A stretch of 64,000 nucleotides of DNA from assembly GCF_014077005.1 (NCBI RefSeq), contig NZ_JACGVC010000042.1:32997-96996 (forward strand), read 5' to 3'. Numbering within the stretch: position 1 is the first letter of the stretch; each line of letters begins with the position of its first letter. The DNA is from Colwellia sp. MB3u-45. GTDB taxonomy: Bacteria > Pseudomonadota > Gammaproteobacteria > Enterobacterales > Alteromonadaceae. Positions 27,531 to 36,961 of the stretch are shown here, piece after piece. Made by a program: the position numbers and the translations under genes. Under the pieces are notes generated by a model that saw only the letters and a program-made list of their open reading frames with translations, was not told the origin of the DNA and ran no database searches.

Positions 27531-28754
27531 ATGGCAGCATTTGATTATCAGGCGGTAGACAGCCGAGGCAAAAATAAAAAAGGGGTTATCGAAGGCGATA
27601 CCCCTAGACATGTGCGTAATTTATTGCGCGAACAGGGCTTAATGCCGATTGAGGTTACGCCCTGTCTGCAAAAAAGTAAGCAAGAAAGTAAAAAGTCTAT
27701 TTTTGCTGGCGGTAAAAAAATATCAGCGTCGGAGCTGGCATTAATCACACGGCAACTATCAACCTTAGTTGAATCAGGCTTGCCGATAGAAGAATCCTTG
27801 ATGGCTGTTGGTGAGCAGTGTGAAAAAATTGCTATAAAAAGCATGATTATGGCGGTGCGTACAAAAGTCACCGAAGGCTATGGCTTAGCTGAAAGTATGG
27901 CGGAGTTTCCGCAAATCTTTAATCACTTATTTCGCGCTATGGTTGCTGCGGGTGAAAAATCAGGCCACCTCGAGAAAGTATTAGACCGTTTAGCGGATTA
28001 CACCGAAAAGCGACAACAACTGCGCTCGCAGCTTATTCAAGCCTTGGTATACCCGGTTATTATGACCGTAGTGGCCACTGGCGTTATTGCTATATTACTG
28101 ACCGCTGTCGTACCAAAAATTGTTGGCCAATTTGAGCACATGGGCGCTAATTTACCCGCCACTACCCAGTTTCTCATTGCCAGTAGTGACTTTTTACGTG
28201 ACTATGGTTTAGTTATTGTGCTGATTGTCGTCGCACTGATGTTACTTTGGTCGCAACTGCTGAAAAAGGCCAGTTTTAGGTTTGCCTATCATAAGCGTTT
28301 TCTTGCCATACCTGGCATAGGTAAAGTAGCCAAAAGTGTCAATACCGCAAGATTTGCTCGTACCTTGAGCATTTTAACCGCGAGTGCCGTTCCTTTATTA
28401 GAGAGTATGAAAATATCGGGTGAAGTACTCGACAATTTATATATTAAGCAAAGTGTTAAAGAGTCAGCGGATAAGGTCAGAGAAGGAACAAGTTTACGGG
28501 TGTCATTAGAGCAAACTAAACTGTTTCCTCCCATGATGCTACATATGATCGCCAGTGGCGAAAAAAGTGGTCAGCTTGAGCATATGTTAGGTCGAGCTGC
28601 AGATAACCAAGACCGTGAGTTTGAGGCGATTATTAATATATCATTAAAAGCATTTGAGCCCGCTTTAATGGTGGTAATGGCCGGTATTGTATTATTTATC
28701 GTGATGGCTATTTTACAGCCAATTCTTCAGTTAAATACGTTAATAGGAAATTAG
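27531..28754 (+). CDS. gspF: Type II secretion system inner-membrane platform protein GspF
   Basis: A 407-residue polytopic protein with the two repeated T2SSF domains (about 70-195 and 275-395). Each has the family motif: EFPQIFNHLFRAMVAAGEKSGHLE in the first, and FPPMMLHMIASGEKSGQLE in the second. Membrane segments lie near 170-192, 220-243 and 375-400. It anchors the ATPase and pseudopilus assembly. No clear Shine-Dalgarno before the ATG. Confidence 0.96.
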   Translation: MAAFDYQAVDSRGKNKKGVIEGDTPRHVRNLLREQGLMPIEVTPCLQKSKQESKKSIFAGGKKISASELALITRQLSTLVESGLPIEESLMAVGEQCEKIAIKSMIMAVRTKVTEGYGLAESMAEFPQIFNHLFRAMVAAGEKSGHLEKVLDRLADYTEKRQQLRSQLIQALVYPVIMTVVATGVIAILLTAVVPKIVGQFEHMGANLPATTQFLIASSDFLRDYGLVIVLIVVALMLLWSQLLKKASFRFAYHKRFLAIPGIGKVAKSVNTARFARTLSILTASAVPLLESMKISGEVLDNLYIKQSVKESADKVREGTSLRVSLEQTKLFPPMMLHMIASGEKSGQLEHMLGRAADNQDREFEAIINISLKAFEPALMVVMAGIVLFIVMAILQPILQLNTLIGN

Positions 28755-28756
28755 AA

Positions 28757-29191
28757 ATGAAAGCAGTAAGAAATATTCGAGGTTTTACCCTGTTAGAAGT
28801 TATGGTCGTTATCGTCATTTTAGGCATTTTAGCCAGTATGGTGGTGCCTAATCTACTTGGCAGCCAAGAGCGTGCCAATATCCAAAAGGCGGTGTCAGAT
28901 ATTAATGCGTTGGAAACGTCTTTAACCATGTACAAAATGGATAATTATCAGTACCCAACTACAGAGCAAAGCCTAGAAGCCCTAGTCACTGAAACGGATA
29001 TAGAGCCAGCGGCACGTCGTTTTCCACAAGGCGGTTATGTTAAGCGTTTACCTAACGACCCTTGGGGCAATGAATATCAACTACTAAACCCCGGGGAACA
29101 TGGCGTTATGGATGTATTTTCTATGGGACCTGATGGTGAACCTGGTACAGACGATGACATTGGCAACTGGAATCTAGGCGATTATCAATAA
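28757..29191 (+). CDS. gspG: Major pseudopilin GspG
   Basis: A 144-residue type IV pilin-like protein. The prepilin leader is cleaved after Gly9 (NIRG/FTLLEVMVV), with Glu at +5 of the mature chain. The C-terminal calcium-binding loop (MGPDGEPGTDDDIGNW) typical of GspG is intact. It forms the pseudopilus shaft. Good AGGAA before the ATG; 2 bp after gspF. The processing enzyme GspO/PilD is not encoded in this window. Confidence 0.97.
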   Translation: MKAVRNIRGFTLLEVMVVIVILGILASMVVPNLLGSQERANIQKAVSDINALETSLTMYKMDNYQYPTTEQSLEALVTETDIEPAARRFPQGGYVKRLPNDPWGNEYQLLNPGEHGVMDVFSMGPDGEPGTDDDIGNWNLGDYQ

Positions 29192-29217
29192 TCAGTCGCC
29201 TAAATTATTGACTCACT

Positions 29218-29841
29218 ATGAAGCTTAAAAACGGCCATCTGCCTAAAGATAAACATCGCCAGCAAGGTTTTACCTTAATTGAAGTGATGCTAGTGATCGT
29301 GTTAATTGGCGTGATGGTTTCTGCAGTACAATTTACTTTTTCTGGTAATAAAGCGGAACAACTATTAGAACAAAACAGTATCCGTTTTGCCGGCGTTTTT
29401 GATGCCGCAGCAGAATACGGCCTGTTAAATAATATAGAGTTAGGCTTGTTTGTTGAAAAAAACACTTATCAATTTCTTGGCTATGACGGTGTTAGTTGGT
29501 CGCCGATTGCCAGTAATCCTATGTTTGAGGTCTTTACTTTACCTGAAGGGATAGAAATTACCTTGCAGCTCGATGATCTGCCTATTGAAGAACCCTTGCT
29601 GTTTGATTCGTCGTTATTAATTAATGAAGACCAAGACGATAACTTTACTGAAGAAGAAAAGAAAAAAACCATCCCTCAAGTGTATATGCTCTCTGGCGGT
29701 GATATCACCCCTTTTAGTTTAACCTTTTCATTGGCAGAGTTTGCTATTGATGGCGATGAAAACATCAGCTTTAAAGTGTCTGGCATTTATACCACACCAT
29801 TAACGATAGAAGGGCCATTAGTTAATGCTAACTCTCGTTAA
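29218..29841 (+). CDS. gspH: Minor pseudopilin GspH
   Basis: A 207-residue pseudopilin with leader cleavage after Gly17 (RQQG/FTLIEVMLV). The C-terminal globular beta domain is longer than average and has an acidic loop (EDQDDNFTEEEKKK at about 138-153). GspH sits at or near the tip complex with GspI, J and K. It overlaps gspI by 17 bp. Confidence 0.93.
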   Translation: MKLKNGHLPKDKHRQQGFTLIEVMLVIVLIGVMVSAVQFTFSGNKAEQLLEQNSIRFAGVFDAAAEYGLLNNIELGLFVEKNTYQFLGYDGVSWSPIASNPMFEVFTLPEGIEITLQLDDLPIEEPLLFDSSLLINEDQDDNFTEEEKKKTIPQVYMLSGGDITPFSLTFSLAEFAIDGDENISFKVSGIYTTPLTIEGPLVNANSR

Positions 29842-30223
29842 CCTTAGTTTTCATAAACTGGCAAAAGGTTTTACCTTGATTGAGGTAATGTTGGCGATGG
29901 CAGTGTTTTCAATTGCCGGTATTGCTATTTTAGGTACGGCAGATACCAACGTGCGAAACTTAGGTTATTTAGAAAGTAAAATTATGGCGAGTTGGGTGGC
30001 ATCGAACCAGTTAGTTGAAGTCACAGTCAAGAGTGCATGGCCACCAAAAAACAACAAAAAGGGTAAAGTAGAGCTAGCAGGGCAAACATGGTTTTGGCAA
30101 CAAAAAGTACTTAAAACAACGGATAAAGACATGCGTTCGATTGTTATGCAAGTGCGACTTGATGAGAAAGAAACTTCAGCATTAACCAGTTTAACCACTT
30201 ATGTTTCTAAGCCTAACCCATGA
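29825..30223 (+). CDS. gspI: Minor pseudopilin GspI
   Basis: A 132-residue pseudopilin with leader cleavage after Gly15 (KLAKG/FTLIEVMLA) and Glu at +5. The C-terminal half is the small GspI ferredoxin-like fold (SWVASNQLVEV is conserved). It starts inside gspH and ends on gspJ's ATGA, so translation is coupled on both sides. Confidence 0.94.
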   Translation: MLTLVNLSFHKLAKGFTLIEVMLAMAVFSIAGIAILGTADTNVRNLGYLESKIMASWVASNQLVEVTVKSAWPPKNNKKGKVELAGQTWFWQQKVLKTTDKDMRSIVMQVRLDEKETSALTSLTTYVSKPNP

Positions 30224-30891
30224 AAATTGCTATCATTAAACATAGTTTTTTGAAAAAAACCGTTAGCTTTATGCCAAAGCGCAGCCAAGGCTTTACCTTA
30301 TTAGAAGTGCTGATTGCGATTGCGATTTTTTCAGTGATCAGTATGGCAAGTTTTAGTATTTTTGAAACCGTGATTAACAGCGACGCAGCAACCAAAGCAC
30401 GCACTGATCGTATTAACGAACTGCAGCGGGGTTTTTTAATTATCGAGCGTGATATGTTACAAATAGCGCGACGCAGTGTTCGTTTAAACGGTGAAGCACC
30501 CCTGAGCGATTTTCTACATACTGACAACGACAGCTTCACTAGCAGTGAACAAGCTATCGCCTTTGTTCGTCATGGTTGGACTAACCCTGGATTACTCTTA
30601 CCGCGCAGCGATATGCAGTCAGTAGCTTATCAACTAAACGAAAATACTGTCGAGCGAGTACACTTTAACTTTGTTGATGCGGTGTTAGGCGAAGTACCAA
30701 AAGTCAGGCCATTAATATCGCAGGTAGAAAAACTAAATTTCGAATTTTATGATGGAAAAAAATGGCAAGAAACCTTGCAAGAGAATACCTTACCTATGGC
30801 GATTGCCATTGAAATAGACACCACAGACTATGGCATAATTCGTCGCCAATTTATCGTTGCCGGTGATAACCTGCAAGATAATGGGGGCTAG
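30220..30891 (+). CDS. gspJ: Minor pseudopilin GspJ
   Basis: A 223-residue pseudopilin with leader cleavage after Gly24 (PKRSQG/FTLLEVLIA). The leader is long; an internal Met18 (nt 30271) would give a normal short leader, but the ATGA overlap with gspI favours 30220. The conserved GspJ segment ELQRGFLIIERDMLQI is intact. Tip-complex component. Confidence 0.94.
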   Translation: MKIAIIKHSFLKKTVSFMPKRSQGFTLLEVLIAIAIFSVISMASFSIFETVINSDAATKARTDRINELQRGFLIIERDMLQIARRSVRLNGEAPLSDFLHTDNDSFTSSEQAIAFVRHGWTNPGLLLPRSDMQSVAYQLNENTVERVHFNFVDAVLGEVPKVRPLISQVEKLNFEFYDGKKWQETLQENTLPMAIAIEIDTTDYGIIRRQFIVAGDNLQDNGG

Positions 30892-30896
30892 CAGTG

Positions 30897-31916
30897 ATGA
30901 AAGTTTTTGCCGGTAAACATAGCGCCAAAGGTGTTGCGTTAATCACAGTTATGCTTATTGTGGCATTAATCGCGATTTTGGCAACGCAAATGACCGCGCG
31001 TTTACAATTACAAATGCAACGCACCACCAATATTGCCTCAAACCAGCAAGCCTATTGGTATGCTATGGGCGCAGAAGCCTTTGCAAAAAGAGTGTTAATA
31101 CAATCCTTTGCAGATAATGCCGAGGTAACACATTTAGGTCAAATATGGGCGCAAGGGGAGAACACTTTTCCTGTCGATTTAGGCGAAATTACCGGCGAGA
31201 TAACCGATTTAAATAGCTGTTTCAACTTGAATGCCTTACGAGCCGACGATGATGACAGTAACAATATTCGTAATAATGGTAATGTAGCGACAAAATCGCC
31301 AGCAAGAGCCGCGTTTGAAGAATTACTCATTGTCATGAATATTGAAGGTGTTGGCAGTTTCGAAGCGCAATATATGGCAGATGCTTTAACCGACTGGTTA
31401 GACGCTAATAGCAGCATCTCAAGTTCAGGTGGTGCTGAAGATAATGATTATGCCGCCAAAGCATTTCCTTATTTAGCGGCGAATAATTATCTTGCTAGTA
31501 TCGGCGAGTTAAGAGTAGTTGAGCATTTTACGGTCAATGTCATTAATAAACTCAAAGACTATGCCTGTGTTTTACCTAATACTAACCTCAATAAGATTAA
31601 CGTAAATACCATCGCATTAGACAAGCCTGAAATACTTGTCGCCATGTTAGGGATAAGTCAAAATGAAGCGACACAAGCTTTGACTGCTCGCGGTGAAGAA
31701 GGTTTTAAAAGTGTCGATGAATTTTTTAATTTAAGTGAGTTGAGTAAAACTAAAATACCCCCCGAGAAAAAACAACAATTTGCCGTTACCAGCGAGTATT
31801 TTAAGCTCAAAACAACAGCAAGTTTTAATAACAGTTACTTTGCTTTGAATACCATTATGAAAGTAGATAATAAAAACAATATAAGTGTGATCAGTCGCAT
31901 CATAGGACGAGAGTAA
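30897..31916 (+). CDS. gspK: Minor pseudopilin GspK
   Basis: A 339-residue large minor pseudopilin. The N-terminal segment AKGVALITVMLIVALIAIL is pilin-like but lacks Glu at +5, as normal for GspK, which is thought to cap the pseudopilus. The SAM-like helical domain with calcium sites follows (DLNSCFNLNALR, ADALTDWLD). I chose ATG 30897; a GTG one codon upstream (30894) is possible. It overlaps gspL by one base (TAATG). Confidence 0.95.
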   Translation: MKVFAGKHSAKGVALITVMLIVALIAILATQMTARLQLQMQRTTNIASNQQAYWYAMGAEAFAKRVLIQSFADNAEVTHLGQIWAQGENTFPVDLGEITGEITDLNSCFNLNALRADDDDSNNIRNNGNVATKSPARAAFEELLIVMNIEGVGSFEAQYMADALTDWLDANSSISSSGGAEDNDYAAKAFPYLAANNYLASIGELRVVEHFTVNVINKLKDYACVLPNTNLNKINVNTIALDKPEILVAMLGISQNEATQALTARGEEGFKSVDEFFNLSELSKTKIPPEKKQQFAVTSEYFKLKTTASFNNSYFALNTIMKVDNKNNISVISRIIGRE

Positions 31917-33184
31917 TGGGTGAAACCTTATTTATCCGTTTAGGCAGCCAAATTGAAAATAAAATTCACTGGCTGATCAAAACCAACGGACAAGAAGATA
32001 TTATTGCAAGTGGTGAGTTACCTAATGCCAACGCATTGAGTCAACTAACTGAAAAATCGACAGCAAGGGATGTGGTCGTTTTTGTACCCGCAAGTGACAT
32101 TGCCATTAAACGCTTAAAAGTGCCTGGCTCATCTCAACGTGCTATTCGTTTAGCGGCGCCATATATGATGGAAGAAACGCTGGCACAAGATGTTGAGCAA
32201 CTATGCTTCGCCTTTAGTGATACAAAACAAGATGAGCAGGGTAATAACTGCTTTGTTGCGGCACTTGAGCGCAAGCAGTTAGAGCTTTGGCTACAGTGGC
32301 TGGCCAATGCAGGAATATTCACTAAGTCAATCATCCCCGATGCGCTGGCATTACCCTTGGACAGCCAAAGCAGCACGGCAGTGATGCTGGGTGAGCAAGT
32401 CTTAATCAGGCTTGGTGCATGGCAAGTTATGTCATTTGAAGCCAATGCATGGCCTATTATTGCGCAACACTTTAGTGCTCGGGCAGAAGATAGTGCACGA
32501 GTAGAAAATAGTGCACTAGCAGAAAATGAAAACACCATTTTGGCTTATTCATCTCTACCGCAAGTGCCAGCGGAAATAAAGGTCGAATACTTACCCGAAG
32601 AGCTGCCTTTAGCTATTTTAGCGAATCATCATTCCACTAAATTCAACCTACTGCAAGGTGAGTTTCAAGTAAAAGAAAAACGTTCAGCAACCAAGACCAA
32701 TTGGCTTTGGGTCGCCGGTATTGCCGGTGTAGCCTTAGTGCTTAACTTTACCCTTAAGGGGGTAGAATTATATCGCTTGTCAGATCAGCAATCGGTGATT
32801 GAAGCGCAAATTATCGCTAATTATAAAGCAGCATTTCCTCAGACTAAGCGCGTCAAAGTGTCAACCGTTCGCTCACAGTTACGACAAAAATTAGCTGAGG
32901 TGGGTAATAGTGACGAATCTATAGGATTTTTATCATTATTAGTTAAGCTTGAGCCCGCATTAGCCAGTGTGCCTGAGATTAAACCACAAACACTAAAATT
33001 TGACGGTAAACGCCATGAAGTTCGTATGCAAACCATTGCCAAAGATTATCAATATTTTGAAAAGTTAAAAGTGGCGCTTGAAAAGGTAGGATTAACCGTG
33101 AATTTAGGTGCACAAAATAATCAAGGCGAGCAAATTTCAGGCTCGTTTAGTATTACAGATACCGCAGCTAAGGGGCGCTCATGA
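31916..33184 (+). CDS. gspL: Type II secretion system protein GspL
   Basis: A 422-residue bitopic inner-membrane protein. The cytoplasmic actin-like domain (about 1-240) binds GspE; a membrane helix lies near 262-282 (WLWVAGIAGVALVLNFTL); the periplasmic ferredoxin-like domain pairs with GspM. In the cytoplasmic part an in-frame 18-bp sequence is repeated three times (32474-32527), giving SARAED/SARVEN/SALAEN, which looks like a recent expansion. It overlaps gspM by 4 bp (ATGA). Confidence 0.94.
   Translation: MGETLFIRLGSQIENKIHWLIKTNGQEDIIASGELPNANALSQLTEKSTARDVVVFVPASDIAIKRLKVPGSSQRAIRLAAPYMMEETLAQDVEQLCFAFSDTKQDEQGNNCFVAALERKQLELWLQWLANAGIFTKSIIPDALALPLDSQSSTAVMLGEQVLIRLGAWQVMSFEANAWPIIAQHFSARAEDSARVENSALAENENTILAYSSLPQVPAEIKVEYLPEELPLAILANHHSTKFNLLQGEFQVKEKRSATKTNWLWVAGIAGVALVLNFTLKGVELYRLSDQQSVIEAQIIANYKAAFPQTKRVKVSTVRSQLRQKLAEVGNSDESIGFLSLLVKLEPALASVPEIKPQTLKFDGKRHEVRMQTIAKDYQYFEKLKVALEKVGLTVNLGAQNNQGEQISGSFSITDTAAKGRS
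32474..32527 (+). repeat. 18-bp in-frame tandem repeat x3 inside gspL
   Basis: Three imperfect 18-bp units (AGTGC at each start, then GCAGAAGAT, GTAGAAAAT or GCAGAAAAT endings) encode the hexapeptides SARAED, SARVEN and SALAEN. The multiple of 3 keeps the frame. Confidence 0.75.
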
Positions 33185-33648
33185 AAGCTTGGTGGCAACA
33201 GTTAAATATACGTGAACAACGTTTGGTCAGCGTGATGTCAGTGCTTATATCGATATTTATTTTATATGGTCTTATTTGGCAGCCGCTGACGGAAAATATC
33301 GAAAAAACAACATTAAAGCTTGAACGTCAACAAGCCTTGTTAACTTGGGTGACCGAAAACACTCAACGCTATCAACAAGCAAAACGTAGTGCACGCGGCG
33401 GTTCGAGCGCAAGTTTGTCGAGCATAGTCAACCGCACTTCCAGCGCTAATAATATAACCATTACTCGCATGCAGCCCCAAGGCGATGACTTACAGGTCTG
33501 GATTGATGAAATATCATTTAACCAGTTATTAACTTGGTTAGAGCAATTGGCCATTAACGATGGTCTGCAAGTTAAAAATATAGATCTTAGTTCAGCTGAT
33601 CAACAAGGTATGGTTCGTGTTCGTCGATTACAGTTAGGAAAGAGTTAA
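33181..33648 (+). CDS. gspM: Type II secretion system protein GspM
   Basis: A 155-residue inner-membrane protein with one N-terminal helix (about 16-34, LVSVMSVLISIFILYGLIW) after MKAWWQQLNIREQR, and a periplasmic ferredoxin-like domain. It stabilises GspL. It overlaps gspN by one base. Confidence 0.94.
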   Translation: MKAWWQQLNIREQRLVSVMSVLISIFILYGLIWQPLTENIEKTTLKLERQQALLTWVTENTQRYQQAKRSARGGSSASLSSIVNRTSSANNITITRMQPQGDDLQVWIDEISFNQLLTWLEQLAINDGLQVKNIDLSSADQQGMVRVRRLQLGKS

Positions 33649-34391
33649 TGAAAAAGAAGTTTGCTTATATCGCCATTTTCTTCACCGCGTACAGCGTTTT
33701 TGTTTTAGCATTAATGCCGGCAAGTTGGTTGATGGCGCAAATTAATTTACCGAAAAATATCACTATTGCCGCAGTGGAAGGCACTATTTGGCAAGCCCGT
33801 GTTAAGCAGGTCATGGTTGATGACGTTGTGATTAACCAAGTGCAGAGTTCGCTATCGTTTATGTCTTTGTTAATGCTTGACCCAAAACTTGATATTAGCT
33901 TTGGTGGTGCTTTAGTCAATGGCCCTGAAGGACAGTTGACGATAAGTGGCTTATTATCTGACATGGTTCTTGAAGATGCGCAGATAGACCTTGCTGCAAA
34001 TACAGTGACTGCAAGGCTTAACTTACCGGTTAATGTTATTGCCCATGAACAATTAGCGCTAACTATTGACCGTTTTATTATTGGCACGCCGATATGTCTT
34101 GAATTACAGGGTAATTTGCAATGGCGTAATGCGGGTATTACCGCTTTTGATGAAAAAGTTGAGTTTGGTACACTTAAGGCAAAATTAACCTGTGATAAAG
34201 GCGAACTTGTCGCTAATATAGACCCTGAAAATGATTTAGGATTAAGTTATCGTGCCCAATTAAAGCAAGGCGGGCGTTTCTCAGGCAGTGGATATTTAAG
34301 CCCAGGGGCTAAATTTCCTGAGCAATTAAGATCAGCATTAAGCTTTTTGGGTAAGCCAGATAATCAAGGTCGATATCGCTTAAAAATATAA
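33648..34391 (+). CDS. gspN: Type II secretion system protein GspN
   Basis: A 247-residue membrane-anchored protein (helix about 5-28) with a beta-rich periplasmic part. The family pattern LMPASWLMAQINLPKNITIAAVEGTIWQARV is clear. GspN is found in only some T2SS operons and is dispensable in several. It is the last gene of the gsp operon (C to N complete; A, B, O and S absent here). Confidence 0.92.
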   Translation: MKKKFAYIAIFFTAYSVFVLALMPASWLMAQINLPKNITIAAVEGTIWQARVKQVMVDDVVINQVQSSLSFMSLLMLDPKLDISFGGALVNGPEGQLTISGLLSDMVLEDAQIDLAANTVTARLNLPVNVIAHEQLALTIDRFIIGTPICLELQGNLQWRNAGITAFDEKVEFGTLKAKLTCDKGELVANIDPENDLGLSYRAQLKQGGRFSGSGYLSPGAKFPEQLRSALSFLGKPDNQGRYRLKI

Positions 34392-34419
34392 TGGCTAGAT
34401 AATGCCTACATAAGATATC

Positions 34420-34452
34420 ACTCACCTTACACTTAGGTGAGTTTAGGTGAGT
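34420..34452. other. Hairpin with duplicated right arm after gspN
   Basis: ACTCACCT (34420-34427) can pair with AGGTGAGT at 34435-34442 or with an identical copy at 34445-34452 (10-bp tandem duplication TTAGGTGAGT). Close to the end of the gsp operon, but without a T tract, so its role as terminator is doubtful. Confidence 0.4.
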
Positions 34453-34678
34453 TATATCAAATACTTTATTGCTCTTATGTGAGCAATAAATGCGTCAGGT
34501 TAGTGTCATAGCGATTGAAATAAATAATCTATTAGTCGAAGGTGGCCTAAATATTTCATAGCGGCGTTACTTTCAATCACACACGTCAGTTATTACTCCA
34601 TCAATCGCCTTGCTCTTGCATACCTCAGCTCAGTTATAATTAGTGACGAAATGCAATGGCTATCATATCCAAGGATGA

Positions 34679-35356
34679 TTAATTGTCCCACTTGCTGTTG
34701 TTTATTCCTGCCAGCAAAACACTATAATCAGTAATCGATGGGTAGTCATTAATCACAGCACTGGCTTTTTTACTATCGGGGTTTGCCACCGCTAATAAAT
34801 GCTCAATGCCATATTTTTTAGCAGAATCGAGCATAACGACACTGTCATCAACAAAAAGTGTCTTCTCTAAGGCAAAACCATGCTTTTGATGTAGGCGTTG
34901 CCAGAGTAGTTGTGATTCTTTTGTCACACCAAATTCGTGAGTTGAATATAGGGTATCAAAGTATTTATCTAACTTAGTGCGCTCTATTTTTAGCGATAAA
35001 CTATCAGGGTGGGCATTAGTCACCAATACCACTTCACGCCCTGATGACTTAAGCGCGACGAGAAAGTCATGTGCGTCACTGCGCAGTTGAATCAAATGTT
35101 GTACTTCGCGTTTTAGGTCGGTGATCGACAGTTGTGTTTGCTGGGCCCAATAATCAAGGCAATACCAATCTATAGTCCCCGCCACTTTTTCGTAGTGATT
35201 TGCTAATGACGTTTGCGCATCAGTTAAACTTACCCCGTGTAAATCACTATAGCGTTTAGGTAAGTGGTGCAACCAAAAGTGATTGTCAAAATGTAAATCG
35301 AGTATGGTTCCATCCATATCAAGTAAAACAGTTGAAATTTTTGACCAATCAAGCAT
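34679..35356 (-). CDS. yrfG: HAD-family GMP/IMP nucleotidase YrfG-type
   Basis: A 225-residue haloacid-dehalogenase phosphatase. Motif I is LLDMDGTILDL, motif II VTNAH, motif III the conserved Lys in the GVTKESQ region, motif IV LFVDDS. The sequence follows E. coli YrfG (GMP/IMP 5'-nucleotidase) closely, including WYCLDYW and NPDS. I start at ATG 35356, with AGGGA 8 nt upstream; an upstream TTG at 35398 would add 14 residues without homology. It is convergent with gspN and divergent from nudE. Confidence 0.92.
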   Translation of the reverse strand: MLDWSKISTVLLDMDGTILDLHFDNHFWLHHLPKRYSDLHGVSLTDAQTSLANHYEKVAGTIDWYCLDYWAQQTQLSITDLKREVQHLIQLRSDAHDFLVALKSSGREVVLVTNAHPDSLSLKIERTKLDKYFDTLYSTHEFGVTKESQLLWQRLHQKHGFALEKTLFVDDSVVMLDSAKKYGIEHLLAVANPDSKKASAVINDYPSITDYSVLLAGINNSKWDN

Positions 35357-35495
35357 AGATTTTTCCCTAGAAACACGTTTATTATAGGAGCATACCAAAG
35401 AGGTTTGGTTATGTATTCAACGTTATCGTGTTAAGGTTAAACTTTAGTTTTTTCAACGTTGCATTCTCAGTTAAGTTGTTGCAATAAAGGCCGTT

Positions 35496-36053
35496 ATGAC
35501 AACAAAAAAAGTACTACCGCAAATTACCGCACGCAAGCAAGTTGCTAAAAGTCGTTTATTTTCGATTGAACAAGTCGACCTAACTTTTACCAATGGCGAA
35601 AAACGTGAATATGAACGTATGTCTGGCAAAGGTAGAGGGGCGGTGATGATTGTACCTATGCTAGATCAACATACCATGTTACTAGTACGTGAGTACTGTG
35701 GCGGCACTCACACTTATGAACTCGGCTTTCCCAAGGGGCTGATTGATGCTGGCGAAAGTGCGGCAGAGGCAGCTAATCGAGAATTAAAAGAAGAAGTGGG
35801 CTACGGTGCTCAAACATTAACCTCAATACATACCGTTGCCATGGCGCCCGCATTTTTTGATGCCAGCATGACCATTTTTCTCGCGGAAAATCTTTATACT
35901 GAAAAGCTGCTCGGTGATGAGCCCGAAGCGTTAGAATTAATACCTTGGCCGTTAGCCGATTATCGGCAGTTGATGCAAGAGCCAGATTTCAATGAAGCAC
36001 GCAGTATTGCCGCGCTATTATTAGTAAAAGATCACTTAGGAGGTATTTTATGA
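35496..36053 (+). CDS. nudE: ADP-compounds hydrolase NudE (Nudix)
   Basis: A 185-residue Nudix hydrolase. The Nudix box G81-x5-E87-x7-R95-E96-x2-E99-E100-x-G102 is complete. NudE of E. coli hydrolyses ADP-ribose, NADH and diadenosine polyphosphates to AMP-containing products. The conserved EYCGGTHTYELGFPKG segment supports NudE over other Nudix types. AAAGG precedes the ATG. It overlaps cysQ by 4 bp (ATGA). Confidence 0.94.
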   Translation: MTTKKVLPQITARKQVAKSRLFSIEQVDLTFTNGEKREYERMSGKGRGAVMIVPMLDQHTMLLVREYCGGTHTYELGFPKGLIDAGESAAEAANRELKEEVGYGAQTLTSIHTVAMAPAFFDASMTIFLAENLYTEKLLGDEPEALELIPWPLADYRQLMQEPDFNEARSIAALLLVKDHLGGIL

Positions 36054-36868
36054 GCCCAGAAAAATTATTGTCAGTAGCACTTGAAAGTGCCAAAAAAGCG
36101 GGACAAGAAGTCGCGAGTTACTATAAGCATGGCAACTATACAGCTGAAATGAAGGAAGATAATAGCCCAGTAACCAGTGCTGATATGGCGGCAAATGATA
36201 TTCTAATGGACGAACTAAGAAGGCTAACACCTGATATTCCCATTATTTCTGAAGAAGTGGGGGCATTAGCACTTGCTCAGCGCAGCAAATGGTCACGCTA
36301 TTGGCTATTAGACCCTATTGATGGAACCGGTGAGTTTATTGCTGGCAGTGGCGATTTCGCCGTCAATGTTGCTTTAGTGGAAAATGGCTGGCCAACTATT
36401 GGTGTTATCCATGCACCTGATCATCAATTAACCTACTATGGCCAAAATAATTTAGGCGCATTTAAAGAAAATGATAGCGGTAGTCATCAAATACAAGTGG
36501 CAAAATATGATGGCCAGCGTCGAATTAAAGTCGCGATTAGTCGTCGCCAAGATATTAACTTAATGGGGCAGTATTTAAATGATAAATACGACTTTGACCA
36601 TGTTGCTTTAGGCAGCTGCTCGCTAAAAAATTGCTTAATTGCCGAAGGTGGTGCTGATTGTTATTTACGGGTTGGGCCAACAGGTGAGTGGGACACTGGC
36701 GCTAGCCATTGTATAATTGAACAAGCGGGTGGCAGTATTATCGACAGTGAATTTAAGCCATTAACTTATAATCAACGTAAAACTTTAATGCAGCCTGATT
36801 TTTTATCTTTAGGGAATAAAGAGATCCCTTGGCATGATATTATTAAGCCGCACAGAACAACACGCTAA
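36050..36868 (+). CDS. cysQ: 3'(2'),5'-bisphosphate nucleotidase CysQ
   Basis: A 272-residue inositol-monophosphatase-fold enzyme that removes the 3' phosphate from PAP/PAPS by-products of sulfate assimilation. Metal-binding motifs: SEEVG, DPIDGTGEF and WDTGASHCIIEQAGG. The ATG is coupled to nudE by an ATGA overlap with an ideal AGGAGGT site. Co-expression with NudE makes sense, since both clear adenine nucleotide by-products. Confidence 0.94.
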   Translation: MSPEKLLSVALESAKKAGQEVASYYKHGNYTAEMKEDNSPVTSADMAANDILMDELRRLTPDIPIISEEVGALALAQRSKWSRYWLLDPIDGTGEFIAGSGDFAVNVALVENGWPTIGVIHAPDHQLTYYGQNNLGAFKENDSGSHQIQVAKYDGQRRIKVAISRRQDINLMGQYLNDKYDFDHVALGSCSLKNCLIAEGGADCYLRVGPTGEWDTGASHCIIEQAGGSIIDSEFKPLTYNQRKTLMQPDFLSLGNKEIPWHDIIKPHRTTR

Positions 36869-36961
36869 CAATCAATAAGAGCCTAAGCAAAAAGTTAATA
36901 TACTTATTTGCTTTTTAGGCATAAAGGTCAAGGCGAAAGCCTGACACAGATGGAGAACAGA

